Notes under the pieces: generated by a model
Told to the model about the DNA's origin: nothing
Databases searched by the model: none
What the model saw: only the letters and a program-made list of their open reading frames with translations
Shown: in pieces, positions 6,637 through 15,976 of the stretch
How positions within the stretch are numbered: the stretch's first letter is position 1
Layout: the number at the start of each line of letters is the position of its first letter
Assembly: GCA_002501205.1 (NCBI GenBank)
Contig: DLRW01000090.1
Span: forward strand, 1-54,023
From: Flavobacteriales bacterium UBA7878
GTDB taxonomy: Bacteria > Bacteroidota > Bacteroidia > Flavobacteriales > Schleiferiaceae
Length of the DNA stretch: 54,023 bases
Direction: 5' to 3'
Program-made: the position numbers and the translations under genes

Positions 6637-8415
6637 ATGGCGGAAGAGAAGAAAAAGCGAAAGGGCATTAGTAAAGCAGCCCTAAAAAAATCATTTCGAC
6701 TATATAAATACGTTAAGCCCTATCGTGGCGAGTTTGCGATTGGCTTAATTTTCTTAGTGCTGAGTTCTGCTGCGAACCTGGCTTTCCCAAAGTTTTTAGG
6801 TGATTTAGTGGACGCCACTAAATCTGATAATATCTTCGAAAAGATCAATGAGATCATCCTCATTCTGGCCATTATCTTGGTGGCTCAAGCGGTGGTATCC
6901 TTTTTCCGGGTATTGCTCTTTGTGAATGTAACACAGAAGACCTTGGCCAATCTCCGCCAAGCAACCTATCAGCACCTCATCCAATTACCCATCGGTTTCT
7001 TTAATCGCAAAAGAGTGGGTGAATTGAATAGTCGCATTTCTTCGGACATCTCCCTATTACAGGAAACTTTCACCACTACCCTGGCCGAATTCATTCGTCA
7101 AATCATTGTGATCTTTGGTGGTATTACCATTTTATTGGTTACCTCTCCCCAATTAACTTTCTTCATGCTAATGGTGGTGCCATTAGTGATTGTGCTAGCC
7201 GTGTTCTTTGGCCGTTTCATCCGAAGCTATGCCAAGAAAATGCAGAATGAGGTAGCGGATTCCAACACTATAGTGGAAGAAACTTTGCAAGGTATTTTTA
7301 ATGTAAAAGCCTATGCTAATGAGTTCTTCGAAATTGCCCGTTATCGCAAGCGTACTGATGAAGTAGCGCGCTTGGGAATGAAGGGTGGACTTTATCGAGG
7401 TGCCTTTAGTTCTTTTATGGTTTTAGGTATGTTTGGCGCCATGGTAGCGGTTATTTGGCAGGGAGTAAACCTGATGGCCAATAATGAACTACAGCCGGGT
7501 GAATTAATGAGCTTCCTATTCTATACCGCCTTTATTGGTGGCTCTATCGGAGGATTAGCCAATGTATACGCAAACCTGCAAAAAGCCATTGGTGCCACCG
7601 AGGCCTTAATGGACATTTTCGATGAAGGTAAAGAAGATCTACAGGCTAAAGAAGATCGTGAGTCTCTTCCGAATTTCAAAGGCGAATTTGAGCTTAAGAG
7701 CCTTAGCTTCAGCTACCCCAATCGTCCCGATACCAAGGTGCTGAATAATCTAAGTTTCGAGGTTAAAGCGGGCGAACAAATTGCGGTGGTAGGTCCCAGT
7801 GGAGCTGGTAAATCTACTCTGGTATCCATGATCCTCAATTTCTACCAACCCGAAAGTGGTGAACTGCTTTTTGACGGACGTCCAGCCACCGACTACCAAC
7901 TTTCTGCGCTCCGCGATCATATGGCAGTGGTACCTCAGGATGTATTCCTCTTTGGGGGTAGCATTCGTGAGAACATCAGTTATGGCAAGCCCGGAGCCAG
8001 TGAGGAAGAAGTTATTGATGCGGCTAAAAAGGCCAATGCCTGGAACTTTATTCAAGAATTCCCTGAAGGTCTGGATACTTTGGTAGGTGAACGTGGCGTG
8101 CAATTATCCGGTGGTCAACGCCAGAGGGTTGCCATTGCTCGGGCTATTTTAAAAGATCCTCGTATTCTGATTTTAGATGAAGCCACCTCGGCTCTAGATT
8201 CAGAAAGTGAACGCTTGGTACAAGATGCCCTGGATCATTTAATGAAAGGACGTACCTCTTTGGTTATTGCTCACCGTTTGGCAACCGTGCGCGCTGCCGA
8301 CCGTATATTGGTTATGGATCATGGCGAATTAGTGGAAATGGGAACCCATGAAGAACTCATCCAAAAAGAGGATGGTATTTATCAAAATCTAAGTCAATTG
8401 CAGTTCAACAATTAG
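6637..8415 (+). CDS. ABC exporter half-transporter (MsbA/LmrA type)
   Basis: A 592-aa fused permease-ATPase. Six transmembrane helices lie in residues 30-320, with the coupling segment NRKRVGELNSRISSDISLLQ. The nucleotide-binding domain has Walker A GPSGAGKST, Q-loop VPQDVFLFGGSIRENI, signature LSGGQRQRVAIARAI, Walker B ILILDEATSALD and the H-loop IAHRL. It would dimerise in the inner membrane and export a lipid, drug or peptide. MsbA-type lipid A flipping is possible, but family members are too alike for a substrate call. It follows the symporter gene by 44 nt with its own -7 element. Confidence 0.95.
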   Translation: MAEEKKKRKGISKAALKKSFRLYKYVKPYRGEFAIGLIFLVLSSAANLAFPKFLGDLVDATKSDNIFEKINEIILILAIILVAQAVVSFFRVLLFVNVTQKTLANLRQATYQHLIQLPIGFFNRKRVGELNSRISSDISLLQETFTTTLAEFIRQIIVIFGGITILLVTSPQLTFFMLMVVPLVIVLAVFFGRFIRSYAKKMQNEVADSNTIVEETLQGIFNVKAYANEFFEIARYRKRTDEVARLGMKGGLYRGAFSSFMVLGMFGAMVAVIWQGVNLMANNELQPGELMSFLFYTAFIGGSIGGLANVYANLQKAIGATEALMDIFDEGKEDLQAKEDRESLPNFKGEFELKSLSFSYPNRPDTKVLNNLSFEVKAGEQIAVVGPSGAGKSTLVSMILNFYQPESGELLFDGRPATDYQLSALRDHMAVVPQDVFLFGGSIRENISYGKPGASEEEVIDAAKKANAWNFIQEFPEGLDTLVGERGVQLSGGQRQRVAIARAILKDPRILILDEATSALDSESERLVQDALDHLMKGRTSLVIAHRLATVRAADRILVMDHGELVEMGTHEELIQKEDGIYQNLSQLQFNN

Positions 8416-8473
8416 TACCTGATATTAACACGGACAAGATCGAAACCCAAACAATCTTTCTTGTCCTCCCTTT

Positions 8474-8533
8474 CTATCGTCTATCATCTATCGTCTAAAG
8501 TCCCTACCCACCAGCTACAAGCTACCAACTACT
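8474..8533. repeat. Short tandem repeat cluster in the 8416-8606 gap
   Basis: Three tandem copies of a 7-bp unit (CTATCGT, CTATCAT, CTATCGT; 8474-8494) are followed by a second motif repeated imperfectly (AGCTACAAGCTACC near 8513). No coding potential was seen in 8416-8595. Such simple repeats are common between Bacteroidota genes; no function is implied. Confidence 0.6.
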
Positions 8534-8595
8534 ATTAAACAACCCCCTGTTCGTTTCTTGGCTTTCGCCGAAGGTGCACTAATACTGCTTTAGTT

Positions 8596-8603
8596 TACAT
8601 TTG
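8596..8603 (+). promoter_or_regulatory. -7 element directly before the septum-formation gene
   Basis: TACATTTG matches TAnnTTTG exactly. It ends only 3 nt before the ATG at 8607, so the predicted start point falls on or next to the start codon and the mRNA may be leaderless. Confidence 0.55.
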
Positions 8604-8606
8604 AAT

Positions 8607-8933
8607 ATGCGTCAATTCTGGGAAAATCTCCGTCATCGTACCTGGTTCAAAATCCTGAGCAATCGCTTTGTATTAAGCTTGATCGTTTTTGGTATTTGGA
8701 TGAGTTTTCTGGATGTAAACTCCTGGCTCATACATCGTGAACTCAATCAGGAAATCGATGACCTGCAAACCAGTATTCGCTATTACGAGGAGGAAATCAA
8801 AAAAGATGAAGCCCAATTGGAGCAGCTCAATTCCGGACCCGAGAACCTGGAAAAATTTGCGCGAGAACAATACTACCTCAGTGCTCCGGGAGAAGAAATC
8901 TACCTCATCGAAATTCCTAAGAAGGAAGATTAG
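8607..8933 (+). CDS. FtsB/DivIC-like septum formation initiator
   Basis: A 108-aa bitopic protein: cytoplasmic N terminus, one membrane helix (FVLSLIVFGIWMSFLDV, about 20-36), then a coiled coil (ELNQEIDDLQTSIRYYEEEI) and the conserved end LEKFAREQYYLSAPGEEIYL. This is the FtsB/DivIC family, which links FtsL and FtsQ in the divisome. I chose ATG 8607 (MRQFWENLRHR) because a TTG two codons upstream lies inside the -7 element. The large secreted Asp-box gene follows after 62 nt. Confidence 0.85.
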   Translation: MRQFWENLRHRTWFKILSNRFVLSLIVFGIWMSFLDVNSWLIHRELNQEIDDLQTSIRYYEEEIKKDEAQLEQLNSGPENLEKFAREQYYLSAPGEEIYLIEIPKKED

Positions 8934-8995
8934 CTCCTAAAACACTAACTCTCACTTACATTCTGCTTCGTACCTTAGGCTCAAACAAGCCAAAC

Positions 8996-11900
8996 ATGAA
9001 TCTAAGGAAAGTCCGCCTATGCCTATTAGGGCTGGGGCTCATTCTATTCTATGCCCCACTACAGGCTCAAATCGACAGTGTTTATTTACAAAGTCTGGAA
9101 TGGCGAAATATTGGTCCCTGGCGAGGGGGTCGTTCTTGCGCTGTAACTGGCGTTCCCGGGCAGGCCAATCTCTTTTATTTTGGCAGCACCGGTGGAGGTG
9201 TTTGGCGAACTACCGATGCCGGAAACAGCTGGGAAAACATTTCCGATGGCTTTTTCGGGGGAAGTATTGGAGCTATTGCAGTAGCCCCCAGTGATCCAAA
9301 TGTTATTTATGTCGGTCAAGGTGAAGAAACCGTTCGCGGGAATGTGAGTTCCGGCTTTGGAATGTGGAAAAGCCTGGATGCCGGAAAGACCTGGCAGTTC
9401 ATTGGTTTAAAGGAAAGTCGTCATATTACTCGCATCAGGGTGCATCCTAAAAATCCTGACATCGTATATGCCGCTGTGCTCGGAAACCTCTATCGAGATA
9501 CCGAAGAGAGAGGCGTTTATAAATCGGTGGATGGCGGTAAAAACTGGCAGCGTATCCTATTCTCTGATGCAGGCAGCGGCGCCATTGACTTACTTATCGA
9601 CCCTCAAAACTATCGTACCCTTTATGCCAGCACCTGGACTATCCGCAGAACTCCCTATTCCTTATCCAGTGGAGGTTCCGGTTCTAAATTGTGGAAAAGC
9701 ACCGATGAAGGTAAAAATTGGCAAGAGCTATCCAGCAAAAAAGGCTTCCCCCAAGGCTTAAAAGGGATTATTGGTATTGCTGTTTCTCCGGTTAACAACC
9801 AAAGAGTTTGGGCCCAGGTAGAAAATGAACCGGATGGTGGATTATACCGCAGTGAAGACGGAGGCGAAAGCTGGAAGCAAGTGAATAATCAGCGGGCCCT
9901 GCGCCAAAGAGCTTGGTATTATACCCGCATTTATGCCCATCCTACTGATATCGATCAATTATATGTAATGAATGTACGCTACCATCATTCCAAGGATGGC
10001 GGTAAAAGCTTCACTCCCCACAATGCTCCCCATGGCGATCATCATGATTTATGGATTGACCCCACTGCTCCGGAGCGCATGATTATTGGCGATGATGGCG
10101 GGGCACAAATTAGCTTCGATGCTGGTCAACACTGGACCACCTATTACAATCAGCCGACCGCTCAATTCTATAGAGTTAAGGTCGATAATCATTTCCCTTT
10201 CCGCATTTATGGCGCCCAACAAGACAATAGCTCCATTCGCATCAAACACAGAAGCGACGGGGCCTTTATCACCGAGAAGGATTGGGAAGAAACGGCTGGT
10301 GGAGAAGCTGGTCATCATGCTATTTACCCTGCCGATGAAGACATTGTATTCGGTGGCGAATACGGTGGCTTTATGATGCGCTTGAATCATCGTACCCATG
10401 AAATACAAGCTACCAATGTTTGGCCTAATAATCCGCTCGGTCATGGTGTGGAGAACATGAAATACCGCTTTCAATGGAATTATCCCATGTTCTTCTCGAA
10501 ACATGAGCCCGAACTGCTTTATGCCTTTAGCAATCATGTGCATCGAAGCAAGGATTTGGGTCGCAGTTGGGAAACTATTTCCGGTGACTTAACTACCAAT
10601 GACAGTACGAAACAAGGTCCATCCGGTGGCCCCATCACCAAAGACAATACGGCAGTTGAATACTACTGCACCATTTTCGCGGCCGCCGAATCCCAATTAG
10701 AAGCCGGAGTGTTATGGACGGGTAGTGATGATGGTAAAGTGCATATCAGCAAAGACCATGGGAAAAACTGGCAGGAAGTAACGCCAAAGGACCTTCCTCC
10801 TTTTACCCAAATTAATAGTATGGAGGCCGATCCATTTCATGCAGGTGGACTTTATTTGGCCGGAACGCGCTACAAATGGGGCGATTTTAGTCCCTACCTC
10901 TACTACAGCTCAAATTATGGTAAAAGCTGGCAGCGAATCGACAAAGGCATCGATCGCAATCATTTTAGTCGGGTAATTCGCTGCGATCCCAATCACGAAG
11001 GTTTGCTTTTCGTGGGTACCGAATATGGCCTTTACCTTTCGGTGGATGGTGGTCAGCATTGGCAAGCTTTTCAAAACAACCTGGCTCAGAGTCCCATTAC
11101 CGACCTGGCTATTAAAGGCCAGCATCTTATTGCCGCTACCCAAGGACGAGGGTTTTGGATTTTGGATGACATAAGTCCTCTTTATGAAATGGAGCCGGGC
11201 TTTAAAAGCACCGCACATTTCTACCATCCTAAAGCCAGCTATTTGATGCAGGCAGGATATGGTGGTAAATCCAAAAGTGCGGGTGAGAATCACCCCGATG
11301 GAGCCATCTTCAATTACTATTTAAAAAACATCGATTCGAGCTTCGACTATCAATGGTTGATATCCGATTCTGAGGGGAACCTCATTCGGAAGTTCAGCTC
11401 CCAATCCAAAGACAAACAAGAAAATTGGAAACCCGAAGCCGGGGCCCATCGCTTTATTTGGGACTTACGCTTAAAAGGCTTCGAACCCTTAGAAGGCATG
11501 ATACTTTGGTTCGTACTGCGTAATGGTCCTTACGCCCTACCTGGTAATTATAAGATTCAATTGATCACGCCCGCAGATACCTTGACACAAGATTTAGAAC
11601 TGGTATTGGATCCACGCGTTTCAACCGGAATGCCCGAATTAAAGGCCCAGCAAGAATTCATGCTTCGGATTCGTGATGGTTTGGATAGCACCAATCAGTG
11701 TATTCAAGAAATCCGCGGCTTAAGAGCCGATTTGCAAAGAGCCCAAAAGCGAGTAGAAGATTCTGTTCTTCTTTCGAAAATCCAAAATTTATTGGATCGC
11801 AGTGAAAGGATTGAAAAGGCACTCTATCAAACCCAAAACCGCAGTCCACAAGACCCTTTAAACTTCCCAATTAGACTCAACAATAAGTACGGACATTTAG

Positions 11901-12073
11901 GAGCCCTGGCGGGAATTGGCTTTCAGGCTCCGACTCAAGCTATGTTAGGCGTAGAAGCCAAACTTAATCAAGCTATTTCTGAACAATTGCAGGAATGGAA
12001 TGCCTTGAAAAAAGAACTCGCCGGCCTAAATGCCGCGTTAAGGGCCAGTGAATTTGAAATTTTAAAGTGGTAA
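8996..12073 (+). CDS. Large exported Asp-box (BNR) beta-propeller protein
   Basis: A 1025-aa exported protein with signal peptide (LCLLGLGLILFYAPLQAQ, cleavage about residue 25). About eleven Asp-box (BNR) motifs of the SxDxGxxW type are visible, including RTTDAGNSW, KSLDAGKTW, KSVDGGKNW, RSEDGGESW, RSKDLGRSW and SVDGGQHW, which implies one or two seven-bladed propellers as in the VPS10/sortilin or GH74-like fold. The C-terminal 250 residues are helical and charged. Databases often call such proteins glycosyl hydrolases, but no catalytic pair is identified here. There is no T9SS sorting domain. A TACCTTAG element near 8971 could be its promoter. Confidence 0.85.
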   Translation: MNLRKVRLCLLGLGLILFYAPLQAQIDSVYLQSLEWRNIGPWRGGRSCAVTGVPGQANLFYFGSTGGGVWRTTDAGNSWENISDGFFGGSIGAIAVAPSDPNVIYVGQGEETVRGNVSSGFGMWKSLDAGKTWQFIGLKESRHITRIRVHPKNPDIVYAAVLGNLYRDTEERGVYKSVDGGKNWQRILFSDAGSGAIDLLIDPQNYRTLYASTWTIRRTPYSLSSGGSGSKLWKSTDEGKNWQELSSKKGFPQGLKGIIGIAVSPVNNQRVWAQVENEPDGGLYRSEDGGESWKQVNNQRALRQRAWYYTRIYAHPTDIDQLYVMNVRYHHSKDGGKSFTPHNAPHGDHHDLWIDPTAPERMIIGDDGGAQISFDAGQHWTTYYNQPTAQFYRVKVDNHFPFRIYGAQQDNSSIRIKHRSDGAFITEKDWEETAGGEAGHHAIYPADEDIVFGGEYGGFMMRLNHRTHEIQATNVWPNNPLGHGVENMKYRFQWNYPMFFSKHEPELLYAFSNHVHRSKDLGRSWETISGDLTTNDSTKQGPSGGPITKDNTAVEYYCTIFAAAESQLEAGVLWTGSDDGKVHISKDHGKNWQEVTPKDLPPFTQINSMEADPFHAGGLYLAGTRYKWGDFSPYLYYSSNYGKSWQRIDKGIDRNHFSRVIRCDPNHEGLLFVGTEYGLYLSVDGGQHWQAFQNNLAQSPITDLAIKGQHLIAATQGRGFWILDDISPLYEMEPGFKSTAHFYHPKASYLMQAGYGGKSKSAGENHPDGAIFNYYLKNIDSSFDYQWLISDSEGNLIRKFSSQSKDKQENWKPEAGAHRFIWDLRLKGFEPLEGMILWFVLRNGPYALPGNYKIQLITPADTLTQDLELVLDPRVSTGMPELKAQQEFMLRIRDGLDSTNQCIQEIRGLRADLQRAQKRVEDSVLLSKIQNLLDRSERIEKALYQTQNRSPQDPLNFPIRLNNKYGHLGALAGIGFQAPTQAMLGVEAKLNQAISEQLQEWNALKKELAGLNAALRASEFEILKW

Positions 12074-12135
12074 ACTGACAATTGTCCATAAGCCAAACGA
12101 GCAATATTTAAGACCTTTGTGTAAATTTTTAGACC

Positions 12136-13521
12136 ATGTCTGAAACCAAGCTGTTTTCGGAATTCTCGGCCAGTACGGAAGCCGAGTGGAAAGCAAAAAT
12201 TGAAAAAGACCTCCGCGGCAAAGCCTATGAAGCGCTGGTGCGGATGAGTCCAGATGGAATTCCCATTCAACCGATCTATAGTGCAGAAAGCACTGAAATC
12301 CATCAGCAAGCTTTAAAGGAGCATCCCAAATGGGACAATGTGATTGAGATCTTAGTTCTGGATGCCCATAAAGCTAATGAGGAAGCCTTGAATTATCTAA
12401 ATCGTGGCGCTACTTCCCTCCTCTTTTATCTACCCGGAAAGGTTGATTTGAAAACCTTGTTGAAGGACATGCAATTGGAATACATCTGCAGCAATTTTGT
12501 GATAGAAGGACATGCAGATTTTTATCGTGATTCCTTCCATGCTTTGTTAGCGGAAAGAGGCCTGGATGAAGAAGAATTAGAAGGTAGCTTCAATTTTGAT
12601 CCCCTGGAAAACTTAGCTCGCACCGGAAATTGGTTTCAGAACGAGGAAAGTGATTTCCAGACTTTAAAAGCATTACAAGAAGGCGATTTTAAAGGCATGC
12701 GCAGTTTGGCCATTAATGCCAATCTATTTGCTAATGCCGGAGCCAGTCCTGCCCAGCAAATTGGCATTGCCCTATCCATGGCTTACGAATATGTGTATCG
12801 CCTGGACCTAAAAAACAGCCGTGGCTTTTGGGTCAATTTCGCCATCGGTTCCGACTATTTTTCAGAAATCGCCAAATTGCGCGCCTTCCGCAGAGTGTGG
12901 CAACAATGGCAAGCGGAATTGGGCTTTGAACAAAAGGAAGTACGTATTTATGCCGAAACCAGCCTTCGCAATAAGAGCTTGCTGGATAAATACAATAACC
13001 TGATCCGCACCACTGCCGAAGCTATGGCCGCGGTGATTGGTGGTGCCACCGAAGTTTGTGTTAAAGGCTTTGGTGAACCTTTGGAAGATTTGGGATTTTT
13101 CCCGCGTCGTTTAGCTTTAAACCAACTCAACCTTTTACAGCACGAATGTCGCTTCGACCAGGTAAGAGATATGGGAGCTGGGAACTATTGGGTGGAAAAC
13201 CTGACCGATGCTCTCGCCGAAAAAGGCTGGGCTTTCTTCCAGAAAATCGAGGCCGAAGGTGGTTATGTAGCCGCCTTAAAATCGAATTGGCTGCAAAATC
13301 AAATAGCCGAAATGGCCCAATCAGAGCAAGATCGCTTCGATTCCGGCGAATTGAAAATGATCGGGGTGAACATCTACCGTAAGGATCAGGAAGAGTTTAG
13401 TGAAGAAGTGCGCAATGCCTTAGCTCGACCCCAGGCCGAAATAAATGGCATCGTTCAGCCCATTGAAACCAAGCGCCTGGCCGAATCACTGGAAAAGGAA
13501 ATCATATTTGAAAAAGCCTAG
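12136..13521 (+). CDS. mutA: Methylmalonyl-CoA mutase, small (beta) subunit
   Basis: A 461-aa protein of the methylmalonyl-CoA mutase N-terminal barrel family, the non-catalytic partner of the B12-dependent mutase that interconverts succinyl-CoA and methylmalonyl-CoA. It starts MSETKLFSEFSASTEAEWKA and contains barrel segments KNSRGFWVNFAIGSDYFSEI and YNNLIRTTAEAMAAVIGGAT. It ends after the barrel with no B12-binding domain. The large-subunit gene starts 2 nt after its stop. An imperfect -7 element (GACCTTTG) is seen about 20 nt before the ATG. Confidence 0.95.
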   Translation: MSETKLFSEFSASTEAEWKAKIEKDLRGKAYEALVRMSPDGIPIQPIYSAESTEIHQQALKEHPKWDNVIEILVLDAHKANEEALNYLNRGATSLLFYLPGKVDLKTLLKDMQLEYICSNFVIEGHADFYRDSFHALLAERGLDEEELEGSFNFDPLENLARTGNWFQNEESDFQTLKALQEGDFKGMRSLAINANLFANAGASPAQQIGIALSMAYEYVYRLDLKNSRGFWVNFAIGSDYFSEIAKLRAFRRVWQQWQAELGFEQKEVRIYAETSLRNKSLLDKYNNLIRTTAEAMAAVIGGATEVCVKGFGEPLEDLGFFPRRLALNQLNLLQHECRFDQVRDMGAGNYWVENLTDALAEKGWAFFQKIEAEGGYVAALKSNWLQNQIAEMAQSEQDRFDSGELKMIGVNIYRKDQEEFSEEVRNALARPQAEINGIVQPIETKRLAESLEKEIIFEKA

Positions 13522-13523
13522 TT

Positions 13524-15668
13524 ATGAGCCGTCATAAATTTAGTTCAAACTATCAGGCCCAAGCCTATGTGGCTCCCCAAGCGGAACGTCATTATTGGCA
13601 ATCGCCCGAAGGATTGGAAATCCCCAGTCTCTTCAATAAAAAGGATTTTGAAAAATTACAGCATACGCAATTTGTAGCCGGACTTCCTCCTTATTTAAGA
13701 GGTCCCTATAGTAGTATGTATACCATTCGCCCCTGGACTATTCGTCAATATGCAGGTTTTAGTACTGCCGAGGAATCGAATGCCTTTTACCGTCGCAATT
13801 TAGCAGCTGGTCAAAAGGGTTTATCGGTAGCCTTTGACTTAGCTACTCACCGGGGTTACGACTCTGATCATGAGCGTGTGGTAGGCGATGTGGGTAAGGC
13901 AGGTGTGGCCATTGACAGTGTTGAGGATATGAAAATTCTCTTCGATCAAATTCCCCTGGATAAGATGTCGGTATCCATGACCATGAACGGGGCGGTAATC
14001 CCTGTGATGGCCTTTTATATTGTAGCGGCCGAGGAGCAAGGAGTAAGTCCCGATCAATTATCAGGAACCATCCAAAACGATATCCTCAAAGAATTTATGG
14101 TGCGGAATACCTATATCTACCCACCATTGCCATCGATGCGCATTATTGCTGACATCTTTGAGTTTACCAGTCATAATATGCCTCGCTTCAACAGCATTTC
14201 CATTAGTGGATACCACATGCATGAAGCGGGAGCCACAGCTGATATTGAATTGGCTTATACCCTGGCCGATGGTTTGGAGTACATCCGTACCGGATTAAAA
14301 GCAGGCTTAAAGATTGATGATTTTGCCCCCCGCTTATCCTTCTTCTGGGGCATCGGTATGAACCATTTTATGGAGATTGCCAAGATGCGCGCCGGTCGAA
14401 TGCTTTGGGCTAAATTGGTAAAACAGTTTAATCCGGAGAATGCCAAATCCATGGCCCTACGTACCCACAGTCAAACCAGTGGCTACAGTCTTACAGAGCA
14501 AGATCCTTTCAATAATGTAGCGCGTACGACTATCGAAGCAATGGCTGCCGCCTTTGGTGGTACCCAGAGTTTGCATACCAACTCTTTGGATGAGGCGATT
14601 GCCTTGCCCACCGATTTCTCTGCTCGTATTGCTCGGAACACACAGTTAATCCTGCAAGATGAGTTGGGCACTAACCGCAGTGCGGATCCCTGGGGCGGAT
14701 CCTGGTATGTAGAATACCTCACCGATCAAATTGCCACTAAGGCCTGGGAATTAATTCAGGAAGTAGAGGAATTAGGCGGAATGGCCAAGGCTATTGAAAC
14801 CGGCATTCCCAAAATGCGCATTGAAGAAGCCGCTGCTAAAAAGCAAGCTCGTATTGATTCCGGCAAGGAATGGATTATCGGCGTAAATAGCTATCGCAAT
14901 GAGAAGGATGAAACTATTGAACTCCTGGAAGTGGATAATGCCGAAGTTCGTCGCAAGCAGATTGAGAGCATTAATAAACTAAAGGAAAGCCGCAATGCCG
15001 AGGCGGTAGCGAAATGCCTGGCTAATTTAGAAGAAGCGGCTCGCAGTGGTGAAGGAAACCTTCTGGCCTTAGCCGTGGATGCGGCTCGTGAAAGAGCTAC
15101 CTTAGGGGAGATTAGCTTGGCTTTAGAGAAAGCCTTCGGTCGTTATACCGCTACCATTCGTAGCATTAGCGGAGTTTATAGTAATGAGATGAAGCAGGAC
15201 GATAAGTTTAAAAAGGCTCAGGATTTAGCGGATCAATTTGAAGCGGTGGAAGGTCGCCGTCCTCGGATTATGATCGCTAAGATGGGACAAGACGGTCACG
15301 ATCGTGGTGCCAAAGTAGTGGCTACTTCCTTTGCAGATTTAGGTTTTGATGTGGATATAGGCCCCTTATTCCAAACTCCGGCAGAAGCCGCAAGGCAAGC
15401 TGTAGAAAATGATGTGCATCTCTTAGGAGTTTCCTCTTTAGCGGCCGGTCATAAAACTTTGGTTCCTCAGGTAATCGAAGAATTAAAAAAGCTGGGGCGT
15501 GAAGATATCTTGGTTATCGCCGGTGGGGTAATTCCTCCCAATGACTATGAATACCTCTTTAATACCGGAGTAGTAGGAGTATTTGGCCCAGGAACAGTAA
15601 TTGCCGATGCCGCTGCTCGTATTTTAGAAATCATGTTGGAAGAGCAATCCACTGAAAAACAGAATTGA
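13524..15668 (+). CDS. mutB: Methylmalonyl-CoA mutase, large (alpha) subunit
   Basis: The 714-aa catalytic subunit. The N-terminal TIM barrel (about 50-540) has the substrate-binding segment RGPYSSMYTIRPWTIRQYAG and HSQTSGYSLTEQDPFNN. The C-terminal cobalamin domain (about 575-705) has the B12 His motif GQDGHDRGAKV (DxHxxG), then SSLAAGHKTL and the GG-containing VIAGGVIPPNDY. In Bacteroidota this enzyme serves propionate production or degradation and branched-chain amino acid or odd-chain fatty acid breakdown. It is coupled to small subunit (2-nt gap) and its TGA overlaps the next ATG by one base. Confidence 0.98.
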   Translation: MSRHKFSSNYQAQAYVAPQAERHYWQSPEGLEIPSLFNKKDFEKLQHTQFVAGLPPYLRGPYSSMYTIRPWTIRQYAGFSTAEESNAFYRRNLAAGQKGLSVAFDLATHRGYDSDHERVVGDVGKAGVAIDSVEDMKILFDQIPLDKMSVSMTMNGAVIPVMAFYIVAAEEQGVSPDQLSGTIQNDILKEFMVRNTYIYPPLPSMRIIADIFEFTSHNMPRFNSISISGYHMHEAGATADIELAYTLADGLEYIRTGLKAGLKIDDFAPRLSFFWGIGMNHFMEIAKMRAGRMLWAKLVKQFNPENAKSMALRTHSQTSGYSLTEQDPFNNVARTTIEAMAAAFGGTQSLHTNSLDEAIALPTDFSARIARNTQLILQDELGTNRSADPWGGSWYVEYLTDQIATKAWELIQEVEELGGMAKAIETGIPKMRIEEAAAKKQARIDSGKEWIIGVNSYRNEKDETIELLEVDNAEVRRKQIESINKLKESRNAEAVAKCLANLEEAARSGEGNLLALAVDAARERATLGEISLALEKAFGRYTATIRSISGVYSNEMKQDDKFKKAQDLADQFEAVEGRRPRIMIAKMGQDGHDRGAKVVATSFADLGFDVDIGPLFQTPAEAARQAVENDVHLLGVSSLAAGHKTLVPQVIEELKKLGREDILVIAGGVIPPNDYEYLFNTGVVGVFGPGTVIADAAARILEIMLEEQSTEKQN

Positions 15669-15976
15669 TGTTCGGGAATATTAAGGATATGATGGGCAAG
15701 CTTCAAGAAGCGCAGACCCAAGCAAAGGACATGAAAGATCGCTTGGAGCAAATTGAAATAAAAGAAAGCTTTCAGGGGATTGACATAGTGGTAAATGGCA
15801 ATCGAAAATTGCGTGATCTAAAAATTGATCCTGTCCTGGCACAAGATGCGGAAGAGTTGGAAGACAAATTACTCTTAGCCCTCAATAAAGCCCTTGAAAA
15901 GGCAGAAGCCTTGCATGATGCTGAAATGAAGAAAATGGCCTCTGGCATGATGCCGGGCCTGGATATGTTTAAATAG
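15668..15976 (+). CDS. ybaB: YbaB/EbfC family nucleoid-associated protein
   Basis: A 102-aa protein of the YbaB/EbfC family: MFGNIKDMMGKLQEAQTQAK (N-terminal helix), a central beta segment (GIDIVVNGNRKLRDLKIDP) and a C-terminal helix ending MKKMASGMMPGLDMFK. The family forms dimers that bind DNA. The ATG at 15668 overlaps the mutB TGA (TGATG), and its TAG directly abuts the meaB ATG, so it is embedded in the mutase operon. The family usually lies next to dnaX and recR, so the placement is unusual. Confidence 0.9.
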   Translation: MFGNIKDMMGKLQEAQTQAKDMKDRLEQIEIKESFQGIDIVVNGNRKLRDLKIDPVLAQDAEELEDKLLLALNKALEKAEALHDAEMKKMASGMMPGLDMFK

